Origin: Amphiura filiformis | Taxonomy: Eukaryota > Echinodermata > Ophiuroidea > Amphilepidida > Amphiuridae | Assembly: GCF_039555335.1 (NCBI RefSeq) | Contig: NC_092631.1 | Location: 4,679,501-4,743,500 of the forward strand | Reading direction: 5' to 3' | Length of the DNA: 64,000 nucleotides | Shown here: positions 48,017 to 60,323 of the stretch, one piece after another | How the letters are laid out: each line of letters opens with the position of its first letter | Position numbering within the stretch: position 1 is the stretch's first letter | Notes under the pieces: model-generated | The model's database searches: none | Told to the model about the DNA's origin: nothing | Seen by the model: only the letters and a program-made list of their open reading frames with translations | Position numbers and translations under genes: made by a program

Positions 48017-48792
48017 CTGAAAAAGATAAATTAATGAATGCAAAGTATGCATCATCAGAAGGTTATCAGGTTACAAGTGCCTTAAAAGATACTGCTGGTA
48101 GCGTTTTCACAATCGCTACCAGCGTCCAATTGTGGCTAGCAACGTAGCGTAGCGACAAAGTTGCCTCAAGTCAACGGGTTGTTATTTGACGCTAGGGTTT
48201 GCTAGCGACTTGTGCTGGTTTCATACTTTCTGCAGCGGCAAGATGCTTCATCGTGTCGCTTGCACTTTTCAGAGGCAGCGACATGACAATGAAAGGCAAT
48301 GTTGCCGCTCAGTATCGCCAAAAATCATATCATGTTCTCATACGTCAGAGCGGTACCGCTCCCGAGTTGACCTGAATTGAACTCCTATAGTGATGCTGTT
48401 GCTTGGGCCAAGCGGTGGAGTGATCGATATATCGGATTCGCCGCTGGTCACCGCTACTGCGACTGCGCAGTGAATCAAAATCGTAGCATTGGACAACCAG
48501 ATGCCTCAGTCATTGGGAAGTGAAAATGCAAGCATTATTTAAGGCAGATGTAGTGTAATTTTCCAGGTTTCTTGTGAATACGTACGCCATGGCATCAAAT
48601 TGCGCTTTGTTACTACTCTTTATAGATATTATTTTCAAAATACTGGAATCCGCTTCGATAGAATTTTCAGTGTTGAAATGTGACAAAGATTTTGAAGCTA
48701 TACGAAATGATAAGCTTCTACAAGGGTAGAATAGAAATAGAAACACTAGAATAGAAATCAAAATAATTCCGCTGGTGGAAACTAATGGCTAC

Positions 48793-48984
48793 CTTGACAG
48801 TTGTAGTTTGTATTATCCCAAGTTCCATCTGGTAGACAAGTAGAAGTGTTTGTTCCAGTACCATAGAATCCACTCCTGCAATGCCATTGACAAATATCAC
48901 CGACCTCATCCGTGCCATCAGGTGGTTTATTACAGCCAGTATGATATGATGGGTGCGGTTCTACCAATGAGACACATGTTATCT
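48793..48984 (-). CDS. Gene P2, CCP/sushi exon
   Basis: The 192-bp phase 1-1 exon (64 residues) reads EITCVSLVEPHPSYHTGC, DICQWHCRSGFYGTG, STCLPDGTWDN, YNC. The six-cysteine CCP form closely resembles the exon at 50398. Acceptor CATTTGCAG, donor G|GTAGCC. Confidence 0.9.
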
Positions 48985-49502
48985 CTGCAAATGATGTTGA
49001 AAAAATGATTATACAAATCTACAAAACTGAAATTCTTAAAACACCCTTTATGGCAATCTTTTTATTATTATGGACATTGAGTGGCATGTATTGGCAGTCT
49101 CGTAATTGAAAGAAAATCTTATAAAGGTGGTTGGTTGGATTGAGACACATGTTGTTTCCTACCTTACATAAGACACTTCACTCAAATATACTTATTCCAT
49201 GTTTTGAGCTTAATTGCTCCAGCAGTTTGGATTCTAGAAGCAAAAATGTACATGGTTTCTGGATCAACCTGCCATGTTTTTGTTCATACCATCTAGACGA
49301 AACATTTAAATAGGGTAAAGGAGAATTTAAGAATTGTCATGGACATCTTGGTCACCACTATAATACAACCGATATGCCCCGGGTGATAAGCCTGCTATTA
49401 TTTTGTCACGAAATCAGAAAGTAGGGTTAGTCGTAAACCCGTCAATTCTGAGAAAATATCCATAATTAATAGTAACTATTTTAAAAACATACGGGTTATT
49501 AC

Positions 49503-49688
49503 CTTCACACACGAAGTCCTGCTTGTCCCACGTTCCATCCGCCAGACACGTTGATATATCTGAGCCAATGCCACGATATCCAGAATCACAGCTCCACTGG
49601 CAAGATGTCCCGAATGAGTATTGACCCGCTGATCCACTGCATTCAAGGACAGCTGGCGAAGTTGCTGTCAAAGTTGAGCACGTAATTG
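49503..49688 (-). CDS. Gene P2, CCP/sushi exon
   Basis: The 186-bp phase 1-1 exon (62 residues) reads AITCSTLTATSPAVLEC, TSCQWSCDSGYRGIGS, STCLADGTWDKQDFVC. Acceptor CTCTTTCCAG, donor G|GTAATA. 49689-50397 is intron with no feature recognised. Confidence 0.9.
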
Positions 49689-50397
49689 CTGGAAAGAGTA
49701 TGGTGAGTGGAATTGTAAACAGTTCTTTCAACAAAATACTAAGTTCGTCACACGGGGTCGTCTCCACATCCATTGGGACTTCAGCAGTGGAATGAAAGTG
49801 TATCAGTAACGTTAGTCACGTGACTTGCGGGGTGCACTGGAGTCTTGTGACTTGATGATGGGGTTATAGACTTGGACAGATAGGACGTCTCTTGTACTGG
49901 ACCTAGGGAGGCGGTGTAACAGAACTTTGAGATCCGCCTGACGCCTCAATGAAAATGTGATCCTCTTATTTCAGCTGAGAGGAACCCCTCTCGTGTTCAA
50001 TGACGCGTTAACATGGTGAACAATCAGTTTCCCAAACATAATGAGAAGAACATCTAACCTGTATATCATGCATGAACTATTACATTTCTTTTAGACCGAA
50101 GTTGGGTTTTTTTCTCCAAAGGGTCATTGTGTGTATTTTGTTCGGAGAAAAGAACTTCGTTATCTTGCGAACCAACGATTCGTGTAATATTTGAACCTGT
50201 TTGGACTCAATTGTAATTGCCGCACAAACGACATTTCGGAATATTAGCAAGTGACTCTTCTTTACAAAACCTTTCGGGTTTATGAACTTATTTCATACAA
50301 AGGCGTGCTTGTACAAACCAACCCTTGGAGTAATAACGATTTGGAACAAAACACTCCAGAATATCACCCAGCCCGATGATTATTATTACTTACTTAC

Positions 50398-50589
50398 CTT
50401 CACAAGTAAAATCTGTGTAATCCCATGTACCATCTGGTTGACAAGTTGAAACATTTGAACCACCACTGTAAAAATAACCAGTTCTGCAGTACCATTGACA
50501 AGATGCACCGACTTCATCTGTTTCAGGAGCCTTGTTACAGCTAGAATGATAGGCTGGGAAAACCTCTTGTAGAGAATCACAGCTGATCA
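50398..50589 (-). CDS. Gene P2, CCP/sushi exon
   Basis: The 192-bp phase 1-1 exon (64 residues) reads VISCDSLQEVFPAYHSSC, ASCQWYCRTGYFYSGG, STCQPDGTWDYTDFTC. Acceptor ATCCTACAG, donor G|GTAAGT. It is probably a recent duplicate of the exon at 48793 by its shared NKAP/NKPP and TDEVG segments. Confidence 0.9.
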
Positions 50590-51024
50590 CTGTAGGATAG
50601 AATACATCGAATGTATACGTGTATTATAGCACAGCAACAAATTGCCAATAACTTCGCTGAATGGGAGTAATCTAAGTAATAATAGAGCCCAATTTTCCAA
50701 TGTCCGCCCATAACGACCATTGAATGGAAACTAAAAATCAATAAAAACAGAAGTGTAACTTATCTCACGCTGACCACGTTTGAGACATGAATGTTGAGCT
50801 TCGCCAATATCCTTCTACTGCGTCAACGATGCGCGCCGGATCAAATCAAAATCATCAACTTTATTTCCAATTTCACAACAAACAAATACATTTTGAAGGA
50901 AAAGTGTTTCGGATCGATCGTTTAGAAGAGACCTTTTCGGAATATTATAGTTTTTTTCTCTTGTGATATTTTGAATTCTACAAGTTCAGTAAAGTACTCT
51001 AAAATATTTGTACATGAAAGTCAC

Positions 51025-51216
51025 CTTCACATTGGAAATCCTCGTTGCTCCAGGAGCCATCTCCATTGCAAACGGCTTGGTACTCATCCCCAATACCACG
51101 ATATCCATCAGGACACTGCAACTGGCAGGATGTTCCCGATGGAACTGCTTCCGTACCTGCAATACATCCAGTGATGGAAGCTGGTGACGATACCACCAAC
51201 AGAGGACACATGACAC
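51025..51216 (-). CDS. Gene P2, CCP/sushi exon
   Basis: The 192-bp phase 1-1 exon (64 residues) reads GVMCPLLVVSSPASITGC, TSCQLQCPDGYRGIGD, AVCNGDGSWSNEDFQC. Acceptor TGTGATAATAG, donor G|GTGACT. Confidence 0.88.
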
Positions 51217-51841
51217 CTATTATCACAGAGCAACGAAAGTTAAAAGAAAAATACTTTTAGCAAATGGAAGTAGTTGCAGTCGACTCGTGCTTGTGCAAAA
51301 CACTGTGTTTCACAATCACAATTACGGCAAAATGCCTTTATATTCATCGATAGGTGGGGTGCGTGGATGTGGGGGTGATGAGGGTGGATGCAGTTTTTAA
51401 AGGTGAATGACCCAATTGAAAGCATCATCTATCCACTTTCTTTCCCTATCAATATTGAGATGTTTGGCGTCAGTTGAAAGACCACATCTTCTCAAGACCC
51501 TAGAAAAGTTTTGTTTCGGTAGTATGAATAAAGTGCACCATCACACATATTTTGGGCCAAAAATAGTGCTTTTTCACTCAAACCTATTTCTATTCATCTC
51601 TATGCATCCATGTAAGGTAGAAAACACCATCAGATAAAATTGGACCACCCATCTTTAATGTATATATGATTTCTTTTCAAAAAGAGCTCAATGTGTTAAA
51701 ATTATTTTCACATAATTGTCAATTACCAATATCCTGACGTCCTTGCTAACATTAATTTTGCTAACATGAGTGGAAAAATAAGCATAATATTAAATTTTAA
51801 TAAATTAACAAAATGTTTTATCATATGCTGGTTTTGCTTAC

Positions 51842-52722
51842 GATTGCATACAATATCGTGTCCACTCCATGCAGCAGAACATCCATACCCCACTTGTATC
51901 TGACAAAAACGACGAGCATTGTTGTCACTTAGACGGTACCCATCATCGCAAGCAATATCACATTCACTACCAACGGGTAGTATAACAGGTGCTGTTATTG
52001 GCTGCGTCGTTGTTGCTGGAGGAACCGTCGTCGTCCCGGCCGTTGTCACACCTGGTGGCAGCGACGTTGTTGCCGGAGGGACCGTCGTCGTCCCGGCCGT
52101 CGTCACACCTGGTGGCAGCACCGGTGTTGCTGGAGGGACCGTCGTCGTACCGGCCGTCGTCACACCTGGTGGCAGCGCCGTTGTTGCTGGAGGGACCGTC
52201 GTCGTACCGGCCGTCGTCACACCTGGTGGCAGCGCCGTTGTTGCTGGAGGTACCGCCCTTGTCCCGGCCGTCGTCACACCTGGTGACAGCACCGTTGTTG
52301 CTGGAGGGACAGCCGTCGTCTCGGCCGTGGTCACACCTGGTGGCAACGGCGTTGCTGCCGGAGGGATCGTCGTCGTCTCGGCCGTCGTCACACGTGGTGG
52401 CAGCGCCGTTGTTGCTGGAGGGACCGTCGTCGTCCCTGCCGTCGTCACACCTGGTGGCAACGGCGTTGTTGCCGGAGGATCGTCGTCGTCCCAAACGTCG
52501 TCACACCTGGTGGCAGCGTCGTTGTTGCTGGAGAGACCTTTGTCGTCCCGGCCGTCGTCACACCTGCTGGAGGGACCGTCGTCGTCCCTGTCGTCGTCAC
52601 ACCTGGTGGCAACGGCGTTGTTGCCGGAGGGACCGTCGTTGTCCCGGCCGTCGTCACACCTGGTGGCAGCGACGTTGTTTCCGGAGGGACCGTCGTCGTC
52701 CAGATTCCAGAAAAATGCAGCA
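51842..52722 (-). CDS. Gene P2, Thr/Pro-rich repeat plus partial CCP exon (frameshifted)
   Basis: The minus strand encodes about twelve 19-residue units of the form PPATTALPPGVTTAGTTTV (57-bp DNA repeat, 52014-52700), a mucin-like stretch expected to carry O-glycans. The second half of a CCP follows: GSECDIACDDGYRLSD, FCQIQ, GCSAAWSG, IVC. Acceptor ATATTAG (52725-52723) and donor C|GTAAGC are phase 1. The exon is 881 bp, one short of a multiple of three: one G is missing near 52478 (GGAGGATCG where other units have GGAGGGATCG). Restoring length in principle gives 294 residues, so the base loss is either an error or a real break. The first CCP cysteines are absent. Confidence 0.8.
52014..52700. 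repeat. 57-bp coding minisatellite
   Basis: About twelve units of GTTGTTGCTGGAGGGACC... in phase with codons. It is GC-rich in an AT-rich setting. One unit is shortened near 52563. Confidence 0.9.
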
Positions 52723-53365
52723 CTAATATTTTGGGATTAACAAATATTATCCTGTGACTGGTGTTTTGTTTACAGTATCAAAACATGCGCGACGTATGGC
52801 AACTCTACCGAATGTCAAAATGCCTTTTGGTCTTGTCAATGACCCATGCTTTGTTTTAAAAAGGCAGAGGTAAAAAAAGCTTCATCCATATCAACACACA
52901 GTCTGGATGTCAGTTAGAGTTAACTCTAACCATAACCATCCGTTTTTAGAACAAACTTTATTTTTTAAGGTACACCGAGAAGACCAAGAGTGTTCTCACT
53001 TGTAATGAAAGACATTTTGACGAGTTGATAACCAGTTGTGTTTGATACCAATATCAGGGATCGTATCTAGTGTCCCTGCCAATACCATCTTTTCAACAAA
53101 ATATTAACAAAAAGGATCGATTAGATGACAAACAGTGGAAGGAATAACAATAGAAATAATATTTTTTCATTAAGATCAAAGACTTCGTTAAATTTGCTAT
53201 TTATGTTTTGGGCTGGTATGTCAAAATGTTGTCCCGTTGTCTTGTAACAAAAGCGATGATACTTGATAGTGATCGTAGCCCGATATTCGTACAACGTAGT
53301 ACGTATTGGACTGTAGGTCGCTCTGGACATGCTGGATGCATCGGAGCGTGCCATATGCAGAATCT

Positions 53366-54363
53366 GGGGCGAAAAACATGTTTTTTCTCTGATCGACTTG
53401 GAACTCTCGGAGAATTTTACTGGGGTACATACTAGTATTGTGCTGAAATATCAGTAAGATCGAAGCACGTTTCACCCAGGCAGTAGATTTTCAAAAAAAC
53501 CCTACTTATTTGCTATTTCTTACTGTATAACTCTATATAGAGAAATCAGTAGGAACAATATGGGGGAAGTAGGCATTCAGATGACATCATAGCAAATATT
53601 AAACACTTTGGGTAGTTTGTTTGGACCCTCTTGAACATCACCAAATAGCAAGCAGTCTCCAATTCGTTACCATTACTTTTGCTAAAGACATGTATGTAGG
53701 TAAATATTGGTGATATTTGAGTTGCTAAATTTAGGGGGTAGGGGTGGCATTATGAAGCATTTCCCCAGTTCTGCTCAATCAAATTTTACAATTTTGGTCT
53801 TGTAGCATAGATATGAGCTGCAACATTACTAAAACTAAATGATATATGATTTTCGGGTAGCCATGTTTTGTCACATGACCTTTTAACCCCTGGTCAAGTC
53901 AGAGCTGCTCTAAAATCATACCTCATGTATTGTTTGTACTTTTGCAGTTCATATCTATGTAACAAGACTATAATTGTGAAAGTAGAACTGGAGAAATGCT
54001 CCATAATGCTACCCCTACCCCTTAATTTAGCAACTTATATATCATCAATATTTGAATACATACATGTCTTTAGAAAAAATAATGGTAACGAATTGGAGAC
54101 TGGTTGCTATTTGGATATGTTCTAGAGGGTCCAAACGAACTCCCCGAAGTGTTTAATATTGGCTATGATGTCATCTGAATGTCTACTTTTCCCAGGTTAT
54201 CCCTAATGATTTCTCTATAGAGTTACACAGTAAGAAATAGCAAATAAGTAGAGATTTTGTGAAAATCTACTGCCTGGGCAAAACATGCTCCGATCTTACT
54301 GATATTTCAGCACAATAGTATTACTAGTATGTAGTCTCCGAGAAAAAAAGTGTTTTTCGCCCC
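53366..54363. mobile_element. Long foldback element (998 bp)
   Basis: Two arms of roughly 450 bp are complementary around a centre near 53870. The ends read GGGGCGAAAAACA and its complement. ATATGCAGAA flanks both sides (53353 and 54376), a likely target duplication. Internal landmarks GTAACGAATTGGAGACTG and CTGATATTTCAGCACAATA occur inverted. There is no coding frame. It lies in the intron after the half HYR exon. Confidence 0.85.
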
Positions 54364-54543
54364 ACCCTAATGCAGATATGCAGAAGCCTTGTGTTTTAAC
54401 TGGACTTACCGAAGAACTAATATGGTGAGATAGTAGTTTCGAATTTGATTGACTACTTTTGGAATTTGAGAATAAAAGTGTTAGGATGTATATGATATAT
54501 GCGGTGATAAAGATATGTTCAAATGGTACAAAATTATACTTAC

Positions 54544-54638
54544 AACTGCGGGACTCCATTCTACAACAGTGGATGTTAAGAGTGCATCTGCTCTCTTCGT
54601 GATTGAACTAGGACATGTAATAGTCGGTGCTTGTATAT
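54544..54638 (-). CDS. Gene P2, HYR domain first-half exon
   Basis: The 95-bp exon enters in phase 1 and leaves in phase 0: DIQAPTITCPSSITKRADA, then TVVEWSPAV. The APxITCPxxI...AD...VxWxxP pattern is the start of a HYR (hyaline repeat) domain. Acceptor TTGTATTTCAG, donor GTT|GTAAGT. HYR domains adopt an Ig-like extracellular fold and accompany CCP modules in SVEP1-type proteins. The second half (aromatic-x-Tyr-x-Ala-x-Asp...Cys) was not found. Confidence 0.82.
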
Positions 54639-54692
54639 CTGAAATACAAGTTATTAAACAATAAATCGCCGATAATGGAATGTTATTGCTTA

Positions 54693-54871
54693 GAGGTTAA
54701 TAACTGCGCATCGGTTATTTGGAGGGCATTGTGAAAAATCGAAACATTTTGCCTTTGGAACCGAGGAATAACCCGAGGGGCGTAGCCCCGAGGGATATTC
54801 CGAGGTCCAAAGCAAAATGTTTAGATTTTTCACAATGCCCGACATATTACCGATGCAAAGTTATTAACCTC
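54693..54871. mobile_element. Palindromic MITE, 179 bp
   Basis: GGTTAATAACTGCGCATCGG pairs with CCGATGCAAAGTTATTAACC. The centre, CCGAGGGGCGTAGCCCCGAGG, is itself a GC hairpin. It lies about 55 bp upstream of the HYR exon. Confidence 0.8.
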
Positions 54872-55542
54872 ATTCATAACCGTCACTTTAATCTCTTCAC
54901 CTTACAAAATAACACAAAATTTTGCTCAAAAGTTTATAAAAATAGATGATTTTTACATCTTCCCTTTCCAAAAATCGAACAGGCTAAAACATGACGACCA
55001 ATAACAAACGTGCGTATCAAAATCTGTGCAAATATGGTAGCGCGCAATCCAAATACGGTAGCCAGCGCGCGCACAGTTTATTCGACGCACAACAACACGC
55101 AAACGCCGGTCAATTGTGTGCGACATTGGAACAATTACGCATTTTGCGGTCAATTGTGAGATATTAATGACCTCGATTTGCGTTCGCGTTTTCACAAATA
55201 ACTAAATGTAATTGGATCGCAAACATTGCGTATATTCATGAGGTTATGAATTGTTTGTAATTAATTGCTTGTTTTTGCCGGGTGTTTTGTTTTTGTCTGA
55301 TTATACAAACAAAAATCACAGACTTATAATAGCGCAATTCGACTGCTCAGTACCAGGGGTGGGTAAGTGTATTAAATAGCTGCCCTGTGAACATTTGGCA
55401 ATATACACAGTGTATTGTACTCATCGACACAGAGTAGCTACACAGGGCAGCTATTGCACTTACCTACTTCTGGCACTAAGCTATCGAATTATAAGATAAT
55501 TGCGCTTTACAAAAAAGCGACAAATTTGAAGTTTAATCATAC

Positions 55543-55722
55543 CGCAACATGGCGGATTAATGTCACCAGGTCCCCAATGTCCAGAATTACATGTAAAACA
55601 ATGGTTCCTCCCTGAACATATGCCAAAACCACTGGAACAAGAGTAAGTACATCGACTTCCGTGCCTGTTACCATTAGAGCAGCTAACATGGCCGTGATGA
55701 GGATGATATACACCAGAACAAT
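55543..55722 (-). CDS. Gene P2, first CCP exon
   Basis: The 180-bp phase 1-1 exon (60 residues) reads DCSGVYHPHHGHVSC, SRCTYSCSSGFGIC, HCFTCNSGHWGPGD, PPCC. It is CCP-like, with extra cysteines. Acceptor AATCTGCAG, donor G|GTATGA. It follows the linker exon in matching phase. Confidence 0.85.
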
Positions 55723-56412
55723 CTGCAGATAAAGCAATAGATAGACCTAATTACAGAATTATTATGATTATTGAGTGTATTGACTAAGCTTCATTATGAT
55801 AAGGATAATGCCTAAAACATTGTTTGATTGGCGTAACAGGACTTATTCTACAAATAGGCCAGACCCAAGACTTTTTCTTATTTTTTTGCAAAAAATACCA
55901 AAAATTTTTTTTAAAAAAATTTTAAAAAAAAGAAAAGAAAAAAGGTACAAAGCCTTTATCATACGTATATAATGTTTATAGCTTAAAATGTGTGTAAAAA
56001 TGCCGACCGACCTACCCCTTTTACTTTATAATGTTACGCCAATCAAACATTTTTTTAGGCCTAATTCACTGAGCAAAGTGTATTCGTCAAGATAATCGCA
56101 CGAGACGACCGTGGTGTTATTACATTTAGCTTGAGAGCCGCAGAATAGCATCAGAATCGCACAATCATTTGTCTCCGTCTCCTAAAATCGCAAACCAAAC
56201 ATTTCAAAAGTCTCTTAAAACAGTGGAACAGTGCCTAATTTGTATAAATCCAACATGGTCGCTAGGATGAATATTTATTCCTCCAACGTACTAATAGTTC
56301 TTGCGTTATAGACAAAAGATCAATGTTTGACTTTATGACGATTTTGCCTATATAACTAAAGAACTATACTTCAAAGACAGGACAATCTATACTTTGGTGA
56401 ATCCTGATAAGA

Positions 56413-56873
56413 AGAAGGTTTGCGAAATGCTGTTCCAAATTTACTTCGACTTCGACGTCAACGTCCCGGTTCGTTGTACATTAATAATAAGCCCAATCAC
56501 CATTGTAACATTGAGCAGTTTTGGGACACTTTGACCTCTGACATATCTGGGAAATTGCTGTTATTATTATTAATTTATTTATTATTGTCATAATGTTACC
56601 ATTAACAATATCTAAATAGTTAATTTATTTTATAATAATGTTTTTGGGGGTTTGTATTTATTCTTGTAAAACATTTTAGATTATATTTTGTACGCACAAA
56701 AACCAATTTTTCGGAATCATTCCCAATAGGTCAGAGGGCAAAGTGTCCCAAAACTGCAAAAACTGTCCCACAATGCATTGCAAATTTCCAATGCCAATTT
56801 GGCTTATTGTACTGTAGAGGGTTTCACAATAGAGTAATTTTGGAAAAGATAAATGCATTTCGCAAACTCTCAA
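56413..56873. mobile_element. Degenerate palindromic element
   Basis: GTTTGCGAAATGCTGTTCCA / TTTGGAAAAG...CATTTCGCAAAC, and GCAGTTTTGGGACACTTTG with its complement near 56740, form nested arms. 55723-56412 holds only low-complexity A/T runs near 55900. Confidence 0.6.
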
Positions 56874-57449
56874 CTATAATCGGTTAACCATGTTAACTTT
56901 TTACTTAGCCTGTATAAGCTTTGAAAATCCAAGGTCCGGTTGAGTTTGAATATGTCATAATAGGCGAGGTGAGGGGCTGGTTCTTTACTCTTTCATGTCA
57001 CTTCACTCTTGCTCATTTTATTTGTTCTTCTTTTTGCATACCAGTTTGCTAGGATAGGTAAGCCAACATTGGCTTGGTTAGTTGCAAGTTCCATCCATGA
57101 TTTGTCTAGAATACTATTATAATAGGCTTTCATTCTACTTGCTAGAGCTAGAGGTGTCTGATCCTAGGGTAAATCATGACTCAATTACTGAATTAGCGAT
57201 TTCATTCTGAGGTGATTTTTGAGGTGATGGCGCATCCCCACACAGAAACACCTTACTACTCTTTGAGTTGTCATGTAAAAGCTAGTGTGATGCACACTGG
57301 TGTTATGACTATCTCTCCTCTCTATTTATATATTTATTTTTCTATTAAAGGAGTATTTTGTGATCCTAGAATTCCAGTTGATTCCGATTTTGCGTTTTCG
57401 AGTTATGCATGATTATGTGCATTACACTGCCCCATAGCCACTGTGTTGT

Positions 57450-57477
57450 AATTTCGTTCTGGTACACCAGAACGAAA
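57450..57477. repeat. Perfect 28-bp hairpin
   Basis: ATTTCGTTCTGGT is followed directly by ACACCAGAACGAAAT, giving 13-bp arms. Confidence 0.7.
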
Positions 57478-57479
57478 TA

Positions 57480-58610
57480 AAAGAGAATGAAAAACAAACT
57501 GGAGCGAGAAATATCTGATTAGCAGGCAGGATTTCGTGAAGGAAGTGGGATGGGACTTGGGACCAAATTGTCAACATCAGAAATGTTATTGAGAATTACA
57601 GAGAGAATAGACTTCATCTCTACATGTGCTTCATAGATTACAGTAAAGCTTTTGACTGCGTTAGCCATCCTCAGATGTGGGAAACTATGACGAAGATGGG
57701 TTTCCCAATCCATCTTGTAGACCTGATCAGCCGCTCATATGAAGACCAAGAATCTGAAGTCAGAACAAGTAGTGGGGACACAGATTGGTTGAAGAGGCAG
57801 GCTTACGGCAGGGCTGCGTACTATCATCAAACCTCTTTAACATCTACTCTAAAGACACCATAAGAACAGCTTTGGAGGGGTTTGAAGGTGGAGTGAAGGA
57901 TCAACCTGAGGTACGCTTGTGATACCACTCTTATTTATAGCAGCAGAGTAGAGCTGATTGATCATGTTGATCTTTTGAAGCGTTTCAAAGAGGCCAGTGA
58001 AGAAAGAAAAAAGTCTTCTCCTGAAAACCAAGACGATCGACAACAAAATAATGGTTGTAGACAGAGAGCAAATAGTGTTGACTTTGTGATAGTTGGACCG
58101 CAGGTTGAGGAAGTGAAGTAATTTGAATACCTGGGTTCAATGATGAACAACATCGGTGACAGTACAACTGAAATTAAGAGAAGACTGGCTATTACAAGGA
58201 CAGCTGTGCAAGGCATGTCAAGCATATGCAAAAGCCGAGGCCTATCAATTGACCTCAAGGTACGCCTATTACATGCAACTGGGTATTCCATTGCTGCTTA
58301 CGGATGCGAGTCTTAGGCTATGCCAAAGAATGACAGGAAAAGAGTTGAGTACTTTGGTCATATTGTCACGAAACATTGTGGAAAAACAAATTGAACAAGG
58401 GGCTATGGAAGGCCGACGAGGAAGGGGACGTCCACCAAAATCTTGAACCAATGACGTGAATCTGGTTTTTAGCCAAGGAATGCATGGTGCAACGCACTTG
58501 GCATCAGATTGAGCGAGATGGCGTACTCTTGTGAAGACCACAGCAGTGCTTCAGAGCGCCACCTGGCACACTGAGAGAATAGGCGAGCTGGCAGAAAAAG
58601 CCGTCGTCAG
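57480..58610 (+). pseudogene. Broken LINE reverse transcriptase fragment
   Basis: Scattered across frames are QAGFREG, YMCFIDYSKAFDCVSHPQ, MTKMGFPIHLVDLI, LRQGC, LRYACDTTLI (the catalytic YADD altered to YACD), FEYLGSMM, GRRGRGRPPKSW and a closing RWRTLV...SAT. This is the RT and C-terminal part of an endonuclease-RT type LINE. Multiple frameshifts and stops; inactive. Confidence 0.85.
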
Positions 58611-59254
58611 ATGAAAACACGGGGTCTTTCTATCTTTTTGGTTTCGGTTCCTCTATTGTTCAGAAACGAAAATGCAAGGGATTATGTGAGTTGATCTGTA
58701 ATTTGAATTCATTGTTAGTTTGAAGTACCAATCAGCTTAATATTTCAATAGAGGTGGATGCCTGCTGTCAATCAAGGCTGGATAAGACAAGATGTGTTAT
58801 GTCCTCGCATATAGGCCAACTCATCATAAGATTACAAATTCCACTTGTAACACCAAAGAATGAAATTAATCAGTTACGCTTCAACGCAATTATCAAGTTT
58901 TAATGTGTATTTTGGGACGAAAATAATTCCCCGTTTCATCTCTACATAATCATATCGCGGGTTGAGAGCCAGACTGAAAGCCTCAACTGAAAATCACCTG
59001 CTCCCACAAAATGAGTGTAAAGTCGCCAGAGCACTATAGAAGATACAGTCCATTAATTATGACAAAATTCAATAGACAACAAAAGACATAGTGGAGGGAA
59101 TATTGATTTTTGAAGACAAAAGCAAGGAGCCAACGTTATGCTCATTTTGTGCGAGCTGGTCATAATGAATTACGGCTTTCTGGTTCTGAACCCTCGATAT
59201 GACCAATGTGTGTGTGATTGCACGAACAAGTATACCTACATGCCTAAAACTACC

Positions 59255-60085
59255 CAATACTTCTTGGCAACACCCCGGGCAACACTGATTAGTGTATATT
59301 TTGATGCTAGACTATTTCACGAGCCACTCCCGCCTAGGCAGATGGGCATATACACCAAACGCATGTCAATTGAAGCCGTACAACTTATCGCGAATTTAAG
59401 ACCGTAAAATTTAGACACTTCTTTTGTCTAGATTAGCACAAACCCTCTCATCTCAAGGTTTCATGTTAGAAATTAACATAACTCAACAAATCGAAAACAG
59501 AAATTCTCTTCGTTCAACTTTTTTTAGTGAGCAACAAAAGACTATATGTGACGTGTCATGTTAAAAGGAGACACTTTTGGGCAGGATCGTAAATGGAGAA
59601 ATAGCAATAAATCTGCCCGGGGTGATTTTTTCACAAATTATTTGCGTTTGTTGCGAATTTATGATGTAATGTTAAAAATATTGTCTAATAGTTTCAGACC
59701 ATAATATAACTCGCATCTTGTATTTTTTGAGACATTTTTCAAGGTAATTCCTACTCTCAACATTGTCAATAATATTTTAAAAGGCCGATATCTCAATTTC
59801 CAATTTTATAATACCATAACTTACAAACTCTATATCTTCGCTTAGAAATGTCCGAATACATTGGAGAAAACTGCATTGTGGAGCAAAATATCTCTATATT
59901 TAAGATATGTAAAAACCTCAAAATTGATAACCTGCCCAAAAGTGTCTTCTTTTGACATATTATAAATAAAAGGATTGTTCACACGTACCATGCTAACACT
60001 TCAAAATAACAATGAGATCTGAAACCGAATACTGAAACAGGAACCGAAACCAAAAAGATATAAAGACCCATAGCCTACTTACGAT
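59255..60085. repeat. P2 intron block homologous to 3395-3790
   Basis: See 3395-3790. The homology is interrupted by the MITE at 59555-59960. 58611-59254 holds no feature I recognise. Confidence 0.6.
59555..59960. mobile_element. MITE inserted in the P2 intron block
   Basis: AAAAGGAGACACTTTTGGGC and its near complement GCCCAAAAGTGTCTTCTTTT lie at the ends. The element is absent from the homologous site at about 3655, so the insertion postdates the P1/P2 duplication. Confidence 0.8.
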
Positions 60086-60287
60086 TTTTTATTAGAGGAG
60101 AGGGAACCCCAACGGTACATAAATAAGGATATAATCTTTGTTTTGTCCTAGTAGATTGCACAGTATGGTAAGCGGATCAATTAGCAAGACATGTCCAAAA
60201 TGAGATCATTCACATTGATATCGACATTAAAATAATAATGATGATCCGCTGATTTTTGAGCTATTCGTATGATTACCATGTACTTAC

Positions 60288-60323
60288 CAGGTGGCGGGGC
60301 AGGTGGATCCGAACTGCATGAAT
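60288..60323 (-). CDS. Gene P2, exon 2: short Pro-rich linker
   Basis: The 36-bp phase 1-1 exon encodes (D)SCSSDPPAPPP. Acceptor ATCCTTTAG, donor G|GTAAGT. It is the paralogue of 14159-14185, with similar upstream intron sequence (GAACGAAAAAA). Confidence 0.82.

Noticed and set aside
51919..52740. Plus-strand frames of 273 and 245 codons over the mucin repeat
   Set aside because: They are antisense shadows of a 57-bp repeat that has no stops in several frames. The minus strand has proper splice sites and joins a CCP.
53121..53475. Possible second half of the HYR domain (SPIRTTLYEYRAT)
   Set aside because: Only a vague resemblance; there is no conserved Asp-x-x-Gly-Asn and its only acceptor lies inside the foldback element.
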